Source of the DNA: Flammeovirga sp. EKP202 | Lineage (GTDB): Bacteria > Bacteroidota > Bacteroidia > Cytophagales > Flammeovirgaceae | Reading direction: 5' to 3' | Assembly: GCF_014534745.1 (NCBI RefSeq) | Contig: NZ_JACVVP010000069.1 | Location: 1-36,837, forward strand | Length of the DNA: 36,837 bases | In this document: one piece after another, positions 7,486 to 15,722 of the stretch | How positions within the stretch are numbered: position 1 is the first letter of the stretch | Layout: every line of letters begins with the position of its first letter | The notes under the pieces: model-generated | The model's database searches: none | What the model was told of the DNA's origin: nothing | The model's input: only the letters and a program-made list of their open reading frames with translations | Made by a program: the position numbers and the translations under genes

Positions 7486-8133
7486 TCACAAACAAGAGGA
7501 AATTACATCCAATAGACTGTTTTCATCTTCGATTTTCCCCTGAAGCCCTACTTTTAGATATTTCAAACATCTACTTTTCTTATTTCGAATCGCTTGTTCA
7601 GAAGAATATTTTTCCTTTTTGAGCTGTAAAATCTGAGCATAAGTCTTTTCATCGAAATAATACATTTTCAGTATGAGTTGGCAATCCTTACATAAACGGG
7701 ATAATACATCTTCAAAAAGTGCCTTTGTATAAGGCTCTTCTCTACCTTCAAAAGGAGTTTCTTGTAACAGAGTGTCATCATTTGAAGGAACAAGATTCGC
7801 TTTTTCATCGACGGTATAAGTTGCAGCTTTATTCCTTTTAGCAAGGGTCTTCAACCACATATTCTTTGATACTGTAATTAAATAGGTGGATATATGTGAT
7901 CTACCAGAAAACTGTCCTTCATTTATACTCCATATCACCTTTGCAAGAGCATCTTGAAAAATGTCTTCAGCATCTTCTAAGGTTCCATCAAGTTGTACGA
8001 CAAGTTTTTGAACATTCTCGAAATATTTATCATAGAGATACTTAACTGTTTGCTCATAATTATTCTTTGATCTGATGTTAGCAATGATTTGTTCAGATGT
8101 AAATTTCTTTTTAAGAAAAAAAGTCTTTTCCAT
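7486..8133 (-). CDS. ECF-type sigma-70 family RNA polymerase sigma factor
   Basis: The 215-aa protein has a sigma region 2 at roughly 28-100, with the DAEDIFQDALAKVIWSI block (core binding) and STYLITVSKNMWLKTL (-10 recognition). Region 4 is at about 140-200, with LCKDCQLILKMYYFDEKTYAQI followed by a helix-turn-helix and NKKSRCLKYLK. A loosely charged linker joins them. No FecR-like or other anti-sigma gene is adjacent, so it is an orphan of the Bacteroidota ECF kind. It faces the GlcNAc kinase gene convergently and is divergent from the peptide-GLPGLI-barrel unit across a 740-bp gap. Control of that unit is possible but not shown. Confidence 0.85.
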   Translation of the reverse strand: MEKTFFLKKKFTSEQIIANIRSKNNYEQTVKYLYDKYFENVQKLVVQLDGTLEDAEDIFQDALAKVIWSINEGQFSGRSHISTYLITVSKNMWLKTLAKRNKAATYTVDEKANLVPSNDDTLLQETPFEGREEPYTKALFEDVLSRLCKDCQLILKMYYFDEKTYAQILQLKKEKYSSEQAIRNKKSRCLKYLKVGLQGKIEDENSLLDVISSCL

Positions 8134-8873
8134 TATTTAATTGTTGAATAGTTAGTACACGAGTATTCTCATTTCGCAAACTGAAAGTACAATAAATAGC
8201 AATCTTCCTTGAGGACTGAGCTTTCCTCAAAACATAGAATATTGTATAGATTTTAAGTGCGATGAGAAACTGATTTTAGCTAATTGCAATGTATTTTTTT
8301 CCCAGCTTTTAAATCAAAAATGAAAAGATTGGTATAAGACTATTATTGAAGTCTGACCGTTAACATTATTCCTTTGGATGATTTTTGAAAGGATATAGAA
8401 ATAGAAAATGTTAAAAAATAAAAATATTTAGATGAGAAAGTCATTTTTTGAAGTTTGGCTGATTACAAAAATTATTGAATTGGATCTAATAAGTACCAAT
8501 TAACGAAATCTCAATTATTTAAACAATTCTATGAAAAAAAATTCTTCTGACTTTAAAAACCAATTCATTTAAAGCCAATTCACCAAACTTAAACAAAATA
8601 TCCCACTAATAAGTAACTATAAATGTGGAGTGTATAAATAATATCTCATCAAAACTCCTGTATAAGTTCTCGGAATCATAAGATCAAATATTTGTTGAGT
8701 CATAGCATAATCTTTAGGCAACTAAAGAGTAAAACTTGATGCTTGATATTTTATTCCTTGTACTTATAAACCCTTAGTGTATACCAATAAATAAATGTTG
8801 CAACTATTTATATAGGCGGAATCCGAAAAGCCTTTTCAAAAGAGTAGGAGAACCTTTTTAATTATTTTTTATT
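8134..8873. other. 740-bp AT-rich gap between the sigma gene and the peptide gene
   Basis: No ORF, tRNA or clear terminator is visible. It must hold the divergent promoters of the sigma gene and the peptide operon. I found no good TAnnTTTG element near 8874. The 60 bp before the peptide gene contain TTGCAACT (8798-8805), TATATAGGCGG and, further down, TAGGAGAACC, which may be part of a promoter of a different sigma class. Confidence 0.45.
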
Positions 8874-9095
8874 ATGAAAAAGCAGACAATGAAGTTCGTA
8901 GCTATTCTAGCAGTATCAATTTTTTCATTCGGAAGTATCATTGCTACCCCTTCAACTAATCTAACTGAAGAAGCGACAACTGAAACAGTAGTTGTTGAAG
9001 AAGACGAAGCTATCAGATGTAAAGTATATTCTGGTGGACAGTTAGTTGCCGAATGTTGGTTATGTAGCTGTTCTAAATTATTAGAAGCATTATAA
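8874..9095 (+). CDS. Small secreted cysteine-containing peptide (precursor-like)
   Basis: The 73-aa product has a Sec signal peptide (about 1-25), an acidic Thr/Glu/Val-rich spacer (28-46) and a short C-terminal part with four cysteines at 49, 61, 64 and 66 (the CWLCSC cluster). The plan of signal, acidic leader and Cys-rich tail recalls the NVEALA-type and other small exported peptides of Bacteroidota that travel with GLPGLI and SusC-like proteins, but the NVEALA motif is absent and I do not recognise the family. It is the first gene of a unit: a stem-loop lies 7 nt after the stop, then the GLPGLI gene. The tail may form two disulfides or bind metal. There is no modifying enzyme or peptidase next to it, so RiPP status is not supported beyond architecture. 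Confidence 0.75.
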   Translation: MKKQTMKFVAILAVSIFSFGSIIATPSTNLTEEATTETVVVEEDEAIRCKVYSGGQLVAECWLCSCSKLLEAL

Positions 9096-9102
9096 TAAAA
9101 TC

Positions 9103-9138
9103 ACACTTGCAGTACTTTACACCAAAGTCTGCAAGTGT
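9103..9138 (+). promoter_or_regulatory. Intercistronic stem-loop, probable attenuator or RNA-stabilising hairpin
   Basis: ACACTTGCAG (9103-9112) pairs with CTGCAAGTGT (9129-9138), and ACTTT (9114-9118) pairs with AAAGT (9124-9128) inside. This gives a 15-bp hairpin with a single bulged base at 9113 and a 5-nt loop. No T-tract follows, so it is not a full terminator. It lies between the small peptide gene and the GLPGLI gene, where many peptide operons carry an element limiting read-through or protecting the upstream mRNA. Confidence 0.65.
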
Positions 9139-9167
9139 ATAACTATAAACTCTATCACTCATCTACC

Positions 9168-9869
9168 ATGAAAATCCAATTCACTTTTTACTTCACATTA
9201 TTATTAATAGGTTTTACTTCTGGCTTTGCATTTTGTCAAAATGACATCAAAATCACCTATACATACGGGCATAATAACTTTCCTGAACTAAAATCAATAG
9301 GTACACTTGAAGCAAGTTCTTCTACGTCAAAATATTACTATGAGTATAACCAAGGAAAAGTTGTTACTGCTGATGGTGTTCACTTGTACTTACCAAATTT
9401 TTCTTTCAATTGGTATACTGATACAAAAGGAAAAAGTGTGGGCGTCAAAGATGAAAAGAAAGGACGTATTGTTCATGAAACTACAGAATCTATCAGTTGG
9501 ACAATCACAGATGAAACGCAAGAAATATTGGGTTATACTGTTCAAAAAGCCTACGCACCTGCATTAGACGGTGGTTTCATGATTCCTCCATTAGACGGTG
9601 TTGAAAACCACAAAAAAGTAATCGCATGGTTTTGCCCTGATCTTCCTTATACATTTGGTCCACATAAGTATAATGGATTACCTGGTGCGATTTTGAAAAT
9701 CGAATTTGAGAATCGTCATGACTTTTGCGAAGCTACAAAAATAGAAATGGGGCAGAACTATGCTGATTTAAGTCTACCTACACCTACTTCTGAAGATCTA
9801 AAAGTTTCTTCACAAGACTTTAATATTAGGAAATACTCTAACAGTTGGTGGAAAAAAAACATGAAATAA
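9168..9869 (+). CDS. GLPGLI family secreted protein
   Basis: The 233-aa protein has a signal peptide (1-23) and the family block FGPHKYNGLPGAILKIEFEN, in which NGLPGAI is the GLPGLI motif with Ala at the last Leu. The segment KVIAWFCPDLPYTFGPH ahead of it is also typical. TIGR01200/GLPGLI proteins are confined to Bacteroidota and their function is unknown; they often sit beside a SusC-like barrel, as here. An in-frame GTG at 9135 is rejected because it lies inside the hairpin, and the ATG at 9168 begins a clean signal peptide. The next gene starts 1 nt after the stop, so the pair is surely cotranscribed. Confidence 0.85.
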   Translation: MKIQFTFYFTLLLIGFTSGFAFCQNDIKITYTYGHNNFPELKSIGTLEASSSTSKYYYEYNQGKVVTADGVHLYLPNFSFNWYTDTKGKSVGVKDEKKGRIVHETTESISWTITDETQEILGYTVQKAYAPALDGGFMIPPLDGVENHKKVIAWFCPDLPYTFGPHKYNGLPGAILKIEFENRHDFCEATKIEMGQNYADLSLPTPTSEDLKVSSQDFNIRKYSNSWWKKNMK

Positions 9870-9870
9870 T

Positions 9871-12543
9871 ATGAGGAAATTTCTCTTCTTGATCCCTATT
9901 CTCTTCTTTTCATTTCCTCTCTTTTCTCAAACCAATATCAAAGGGAACATCACTAATATTGAAAATGATGAGGTGGTTCCCTTTGCCGTTGTATCCATCT
10001 GTCAATATCAACAAAACAAAATCATTTCCTATGGGGTAAGTGATTCGTTAGGACGATTTGAACTTAAAGTTCCTAAGAAGGTGAAAGTTTTTGATATAAA
10101 AGTTAGCAATGTAGCCTTTCAGAAATTGAACAGAACCGTTGCCATTGATAATAAGAAAAATGATCTTTTTTTGACACTTCAACTTACTCCTAAAACAACT
10201 ACTTTGGACGAAATAAGCATCGTTGAATACTCCCCAATCATAATAAAAGAGGATACAACGATCTATGATATTTCACACTTTCAAGAAACTTCAGATCAGA
10301 CATTAGAAGAGGTTTTAAGTAGAATTGCAGGGGTCAAAATTGATGCAGACGGGAGCATCGAGGTCAATGGAAAACAAGTTCAAAAAGTATTGATCAACAA
10401 CGAGGAAGTTACCGATGTAGGAGCGGCAATCATTACAAAATCCATAGATCCTTCCATTGTCGAAAATGTAGAAGTCCGATTTGACGAAAAAGACAATAAA
10501 ATCAAGGATTCAATTCTAGATGACAATCAGCTTGTTGTTTTGGATATTAAATTAAAAGAAGACTTTGACACCTCGCTTTTTGGGAAACTTAGAGGAACAA
10601 TTGGTACAAGTGAAGAACATACTCAAATTGGAGGATATACCAATCTTTTTTCATTAAAGAAGAAAGCTAAGTTTCATTTCTTTGGGGAATATGACGGATT
10701 TGGACATCAAAGTATTTCTTTAAGTCAGATTAAAAACATTGGAAAAGAAACCCTCAATAAAATCTTCAGTACACCTGCCAATTTCGAGGCACTTTCAGAG
10801 AAAGAAACATTTAATGAGGATATTTATGGATTCAATTCTTTTTTCCAATCCAATCAACAGGCCACATTTGGTCTTTCTTCAAAAATTCAACTAAGTAAAA
10901 GATCAACTTTATTTATCGGTACATATAACCAAGCTCCAAAAGTTAAAAATGCTCAGTATTCTCAACAGACATTTTTGACGAACAATGAAGAACAGTTATT
11001 TGAAAACAATGTGACCAATGATAATTTTTCGACGAAGAATAAAATCGAATACAGGTATGACGCTGACAGTATTAAAGTGAAAACGAATGCCAACTTTGTA
11101 TTCAACAACCTTGAAAGTCAACATTCGGATATCACTCCTGAAAATAATTATCTCACAGATTTCAATAATTCTGACATTCAATTTTATCAAAATGCTATCG
11201 TTGAGGTATTGACAAAACCGGGTATAGGTATTCAATGGAAAGGGAATTATGCATTCGTGAAGGAAAACAATGACATCACACTCAAGCATGATGATGAAAG
11301 ATATGGAATTTATCTTCAAGACGAGGATAATAATACCTTATATGATTTCACCCAAAATCGTCTTAATAGAAATCAGAATTTTATTCAACAGCTTTCTTTC
11401 AATTACAAGAGCCGTTTTGGAAATTTCACAGCAGGATATTTATTTCTTCACAATGCTTCTGAGATCAAAAAAGAAGGCAAGAATAAAGACAATGAGTTGA
11501 TCAATACTTCATTATTTACAGCAAACTCATCTGAACTAAAATACCTTCAACACACTCCATATATAGAATATTATTTCAGACAAAACTGGTTTAATATTGA
11601 TTTAAAGGCGGGATATAATTCTATCACCTACACAGATCAGAATTTTGTAAATCAACAAAAAAATCTGTTTGAGTTGAAAGGGCGGTTGGATATTGATGTT
11701 TTTAAACTTTTCAACACCTCGGTTTCCTATAAGCAATTTCCTTCTTCCTATATCCTTTCGAATGTCGCAAAAGGCTTAAACTTGAAAAACTTCAATACGG
11801 TTTACGCCCCACCAATTCATGAATATTCTCCTCAGCTGGATCAAGTTATTGATATCAACATTTATAAAAACTTTGCACAATATCAATTTAATGTTTCGAT
11901 GGGAACACTGATCGGAAAATCCTTTAATGGAAATATTAATGACTTATCGTTCTATCCTTTTATTACCCAAGTAGGCGGTCAGCTTCCTACCTCCTATCAA
12001 ATAGGGTATTTAACCCTGGAAAAACGTTTTTCTGATGTCCCTTTATTTTTTGTTTTAGAACCCGCTTTTCTATTTAATGAAACCACTAACAGTACAATAG
12101 AAAGTGAATTTAAAAATGAGAGTAAGAGGTATATCGTGAAATTTGAAAATTCTTCTGCATTTAAGAAAATTCCATACAACTATGACCTTATGTGTAGGTA
12201 CAGTCAGTTTCATTTTCAGACCGAAAGTAGTAATGCTAGTGACACTCAAGAAATGCTTCAATTAAGATTAAAAAATAACTTTTACTTGTTTAATAGATCA
12301 GTCGCATTTTCCCCTTTTGTGGATTACATCCTTTTTTATAATAGTTCTGATGCTAGTAATCTAAATTTGGGCGGTGAGGTTAGGTATTCAAAACAAAACT
12401 TCTCTATTTTTCTTGAAGCTTATAACCTGACAAACTCTACTGAATTTATCATGCAGCAATTAGATCCTTCCGTATATGTTGTTTCGCAGCAAAGTGTCTT
12501 TGGTCGATATCTAAAGGTGGGGTTAGAGGTCAAACTTAAATAG
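9871..12543 (+). CDS. Outer-membrane beta-barrel protein with carboxypeptidase-regulatory-like domain and plug (SusC/TonB-receptor-like)
   Basis: The 890-aa protein has a signal peptide (1-20), a CarboxypepD_reg-like domain (about 21-110) and a plug-like domain (about 120-225) with the recognisable SDQTLEEVLSRIAGVKID and GSIEVNGKQVQKVLINNEEV segments. The rest is a beta-rich barrel ending in KVGLEVKLK. It belongs to the outer-membrane barrel group that accompanies GLPGLI proteins, and it probably moves or binds a ligand across the outer membrane. It lacks an obvious TonB box. It follows the GLPGLI stop by 1 nt. With no SusD partner present, a polysaccharide uptake role is less likely; export or uptake of the small peptide is one hypothesis. 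Confidence 0.82.
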   Translation: MRKFLFLIPILFFSFPLFSQTNIKGNITNIENDEVVPFAVVSICQYQQNKIISYGVSDSLGRFELKVPKKVKVFDIKVSNVAFQKLNRTVAIDNKKNDLFLTLQLTPKTTTLDEISIVEYSPIIIKEDTTIYDISHFQETSDQTLEEVLSRIAGVKIDADGSIEVNGKQVQKVLINNEEVTDVGAAIITKSIDPSIVENVEVRFDEKDNKIKDSILDDNQLVVLDIKLKEDFDTSLFGKLRGTIGTSEEHTQIGGYTNLFSLKKKAKFHFFGEYDGFGHQSISLSQIKNIGKETLNKIFSTPANFEALSEKETFNEDIYGFNSFFQSNQQATFGLSSKIQLSKRSTLFIGTYNQAPKVKNAQYSQQTFLTNNEEQLFENNVTNDNFSTKNKIEYRYDADSIKVKTNANFVFNNLESQHSDITPENNYLTDFNNSDIQFYQNAIVEVLTKPGIGIQWKGNYAFVKENNDITLKHDDERYGIYLQDEDNNTLYDFTQNRLNRNQNFIQQLSFNYKSRFGNFTAGYLFLHNASEIKKEGKNKDNELINTSLFTANSSELKYLQHTPYIEYYFRQNWFNIDLKAGYNSITYTDQNFVNQQKNLFELKGRLDIDVFKLFNTSVSYKQFPSSYILSNVAKGLNLKNFNTVYAPPIHEYSPQLDQVIDINIYKNFAQYQFNVSMGTLIGKSFNGNINDLSFYPFITQVGGQLPTSYQIGYLTLEKRFSDVPLFFVLEPAFLFNETTNSTIESEFKNESKRYIVKFENSSAFKKIPYNYDLMCRYSQFHFQTESSNASDTQEMLQLRLKNNFYLFNRSVAFSPFVDYILFYNSSDASNLNLGGEVRYSKQNFSIFLEAYNLTNSTEFIMQQLDPSVYVVSQQSVFGRYLKVGLEVKLK

Positions 12544-12610
12544 AGGTTGGATTGATATTCTATAAAACAAATCAATTATCTTCATGTCTCAATTGATTTT
12601 ACAAACAGAC

Positions 12611-14155
12611 ATGAAGCATTTTTTTCAACTTCAACTTTTTTTAATTACTCTTTTATGTACTTGTTCTAATCTAATAGCTCAAAGTAATAGAGAATTCCGT
12701 GGCGTTTGGATCGCCACCGTCAACAACATTGATTTCCCTGCCCCTAACCTTACGACTACTGAAGAACAAAGAGAGGACTACGTTCGATATTTAGATAAGA
12801 TACAAGAGCTTGGTTTCAATACAGTAATCGTACAAGTAAGACCCGTTTCTGATACATTTTACCCATCGTCATATGAGCCTTGGAGTAAATACCTGACAGG
12901 AAAACAAGGTAAGGCTCCTACTCCATATTTCAATCCACTTCAATTTATGATTGATGAGGCTCACAAAAGAAATTTGGATTTTCATGGGTGGTTCAATCCT
13001 TATAGAGTGACTATGAATGCAGATACAACGGCATTGGCACCTGGGCATCCTTTTTTCCATCATAGAGAATGGTTCGTAAAATACGGTAATAAATATTATT
13101 TCGATCCTGGGCATCCCGAAGGACGAAAGTTTGTATTAGATGCGATCATGGAAGTGGCAAGGCATTACAATCTTGATGGTGTTCACTTCGATGACTATTT
13201 CTATCCTTACAAAATACAAGGACAGGAATTCCCGGATGAGGAATCTTATCAAAAATATGGAGGACAATTTAGCGAAAAAGACGAGTGGCGTAGAGATAAT
13301 GTCGATTATTTTGTGCAAAGTTTATCTATGCAATTAAAAGCTGAAAGACCTGATGTGCAGTTTGGCATTAGCCCTTTTGGGGTTTGGAGAAATAAAAATG
13401 TAGATCCAAAAGGGTCAAACACTAGAGCCGGTATCACTAATTATGATGATTTGCACGCTGATATTGTCAAATGGATGAAGAGAGGATGGATTGACTATGT
13501 AATTCCTCAGGTCTATTGGCATAGAGAATTAGGAGCTGCTCCTTATGAGGAGGTAGTAATGTGGTGGAATAACAACTGTTACAATACAAATCTCTATATC
13601 GGTCAAGCTCTTTATAAGTTGGGTACAAAATGGGAAGATCCTAAAGAAATTTCTGAACAGATGCACATCAATAAAAAATATGATAAAGTGAAAGGTAATG
13701 CCTTTTTCAGTGCCAAGTATTTATTTGAAAACCCACTAAATGTAACCAACTCCATCAAGGTCAATTATAAAAACTATGTTTTACCTCCTTCCGTCACTAC
13801 CAAAGAATTGGAAGCTCCATCAAAAGTTAGAATTACTAATAGTGGAGGACAAGTGGATAAAGGTGCCACATTGAAATGGGAAGACACAGAGAGAGGAACT
13901 GGTACTACAAAATATGTGATCTACCGTTATGATGAAGGTGGTTTTGGTCACCTAGATGGTAAATACATCCATGATATCATCAATAAAGCACCTTATAAAG
14001 AACAAGTTTACGTAGATCGAGACCTTCAGAAAGGTAAAAAATATACTTACATTGTTACTGCATTGGATGCGAACTATAATGAAAGTGGCAGAAGCAATGC
14101 TATTATGCTTAAAGCGGGAAACTTTTTCTCTAAAAAAGTAAAAGTACTACACTAA
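12611..14155 (+). CDS. Exported glycoside hydrolase-like 10 protein (GHL10/DUF187)
   Basis: Read from the ATG at 12611 the protein has 514 aa with a signal peptide of about 24 residues ending at LIAQS. The GHL10 (DUF187) barrel follows, with NREFRGVWIATVNNIDFP, TVIVQVRPVSDTFYPS, DFHGWFNPYR, LDGVHFDDYFYP, FGISPFGVWRN and DYVIPQVYWHR. A C-terminal FN3-like beta domain spans about 400-500 (AGATLKWEDTE-type start, YTYIVTALDANYNESGRS end). An upstream in-frame ATG at 12584 would add nine residues and is less likely for a signal peptide. The AmpG-like permease gene follows after 18 nt. The substrate is not known; peptidoglycan fragments are the best guess. Confidence 0.83.
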   Translation: MKHFFQLQLFLITLLCTCSNLIAQSNREFRGVWIATVNNIDFPAPNLTTTEEQREDYVRYLDKIQELGFNTVIVQVRPVSDTFYPSSYEPWSKYLTGKQGKAPTPYFNPLQFMIDEAHKRNLDFHGWFNPYRVTMNADTTALAPGHPFFHHREWFVKYGNKYYFDPGHPEGRKFVLDAIMEVARHYNLDGVHFDDYFYPYKIQGQEFPDEESYQKYGGQFSEKDEWRRDNVDYFVQSLSMQLKAERPDVQFGISPFGVWRNKNVDPKGSNTRAGITNYDDLHADIVKWMKRGWIDYVIPQVYWHRELGAAPYEEVVMWWNNNCYNTNLYIGQALYKLGTKWEDPKEISEQMHINKKYDKVKGNAFFSAKYLFENPLNVTNSIKVNYKNYVLPPSVTTKELEAPSKVRITNSGGQVDKGATLKWEDTERGTGTTKYVIYRYDEGGFGHLDGKYIHDIINKAPYKEQVYVDRDLQKGKKYTYIVTALDANYNESGRSNAIMLKAGNFFSKKVKVLH

Positions 14156-14173
14156 ATATTAACTACTCTACAG

Positions 14174-15604
14174 ATGCAGAAGGAAAGAAATCCATGGCAG
14201 TGGCTGCCTACTCTTTATTTTGTTGAAGGTCTTCCTTACACAATTGTAATGACCGTGGCGGTCATCATGTATAAGAATTTAGATATCAGTAATGCTGAAA
14301 TTGCTCTTTATACTTCATGGCTTTATTTACCATGGGTTATCAAGCCTATATGGAGTCCTGTAGTAGATGTAGTACGTACTAAAAAGTGGTGGATATACAT
14401 GATGCAATTGGTGATTGGTGGCGCTTTTGCCGCAGTAGCATTCACCCTGCCTATGGATAACTTTTTTCAATATTCCCTTGCAGCATTATGGATCGTAGCA
14501 CTGACTTCTGCTACCAACGATATTGCTACAGATGGTTTTTATATGATTGGGCTTCGTGATGATCAACAAGCCTTTTTTGTAGGGATTAGAAGTACTTTTT
14601 ACAGATTAGCCATGTGGGTTGGTCAAGGTGGTATTGTCTACCTTACTGGATATTTCTTCAAAACTTATCAAGATTATACCACAATTTGGAGTACTACTTT
14701 CTTGATACTTGGTGCTTCAATGGCTGGATTTAGTGTATTACATAAATTTATTTTACCGAATACTGAAACATTAAGATCTGAAAAAGAACAAGAGAGAGGT
14801 TTAAAGGAAGTGGCTATCATTATTAGTCAGATCTGTATTATTGGTCTTGGAGGATTTTTGATTAATAAATTCCTGAAAATGGAAACCACATGGACTTACC
14901 TTGCATTAGGTGTTTTAGTCATCATTTATACCTATTTTGATTTAAAGAAGAAGTCAAAAATGAATCCACAGATCCTTAACTCGCCTATCCTAACTTTTTT
15001 CAATAAAAAAGGAATTAAACTCTCTATCGGTTTTATTTTACTCTATCGTCTTGGGGAGGCTCAACTTGTAAAAATCGCAACTCCGTTCTTATTGGATAAT
15101 CGAGAAGTAGGTGGTATTGGATTGACCAATGAAGACTTTGGTATTCTATACGGAACCATCGGTCTTGCTTGTTTAGTAGTCGGTGGTGTCTTAGGTGGAA
15201 TTGCTATTTATAGAAAAGGCCTGAAATTTTGGGTATTACCAATGCTTCTTTCTATCAATTTACCTAACCTTGGCTATTGGTTATTAGCCTCTTTCACTCC
15301 TGAAGGCCTTGTCTTTCCAGGAATTGTAATTGCCATAGAGCAATTCTTTTATGGCTTTGGTTTTACTGCCTTGATGATGTATATGCTTTATATTTCTCAA
15401 GGTGAAAATAAAACGGCCCATTATGCAGTATGTACAGGTCTAATGGCATTTGGTATGATGGTTCCAGGTATGCCTTCCGGTTATATTCAAGAATTTTTGG
15501 GATACAGTAATTTCTTTCTTTGGGTGGTTATTTCGGGGATACCTGCTATTGTACTTTGCTTAAAATTGAAAATTGACCCAACATTTGGATTAAGTCAGAA
15601 GTAA
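14174..15604 (+). CDS. AmpG-like MFS permease
   Basis: The 476-aa integral membrane protein has about 12 transmembrane helices. The N-terminal WQWLPTLYFVEGLPYTIVM and LPWVIKPIWSPVVDVVRTKKWW segments, and the TSATNDIATDGFYM stretch, are typical of the AmpG-like MFS group that includes the anhydromuropeptide importer of Gram-negative bacteria. It should work in the inner membrane. Coupling to the GHL10 hydrolase gene (18-nt gap) suggests a pair that cuts and imports wall fragments or another oligosaccharide, but this is inferred. A strong terminator lies after it. Confidence 0.82.
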   Translation: MQKERNPWQWLPTLYFVEGLPYTIVMTVAVIMYKNLDISNAEIALYTSWLYLPWVIKPIWSPVVDVVRTKKWWIYMMQLVIGGAFAAVAFTLPMDNFFQYSLAALWIVALTSATNDIATDGFYMIGLRDDQQAFFVGIRSTFYRLAMWVGQGGIVYLTGYFFKTYQDYTTIWSTTFLILGASMAGFSVLHKFILPNTETLRSEKEQERGLKEVAIIISQICIIGLGGFLINKFLKMETTWTYLALGVLVIIYTYFDLKKKSKMNPQILNSPILTFFNKKGIKLSIGFILLYRLGEAQLVKIATPFLLDNREVGGIGLTNEDFGILYGTIGLACLVVGGVLGGIAIYRKGLKFWVLPMLLSINLPNLGYWLLASFTPEGLVFPGIVIAIEQFFYGFGFTALMMYMLYISQGENKTAHYAVCTGLMAFGMMVPGMPSGYIQEFLGYSNFFLWVVISGIPAIVLCLKLKIDPTFGLSQK

Positions 15605-15657
15605 TACAATTACATCACTTTCTCTAGACATTAAACCAGAAAAAGTTCAAAATAAAA

Positions 15658-15690
15658 AAGAGGCTGTTTACTCCAAATAAACAGCCTCTT
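15658..15690. terminator. Bidirectional intrinsic terminator
   Basis: A perfect 13-bp stem, AAGAGGCTGTTTA (15658-15670) with its complement at 15678-15690, closes a 7-nt loop. It lies between the convergent MFS and decarboxylase genes. The A-run at 15653-15659 gives a U-tract for the minus strand. Confidence 0.85.
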
Positions 15691-15722
15691 ACGCTATAGA
15701 ACAGAATTCAACTTATGCTGAA

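Noticed and set aside
9307-9567. Second plus-frame ORF inside the GLPGLI gene
   Set aside because: It overlaps a gene with a recognised family motif in another frame and has no features of its own.
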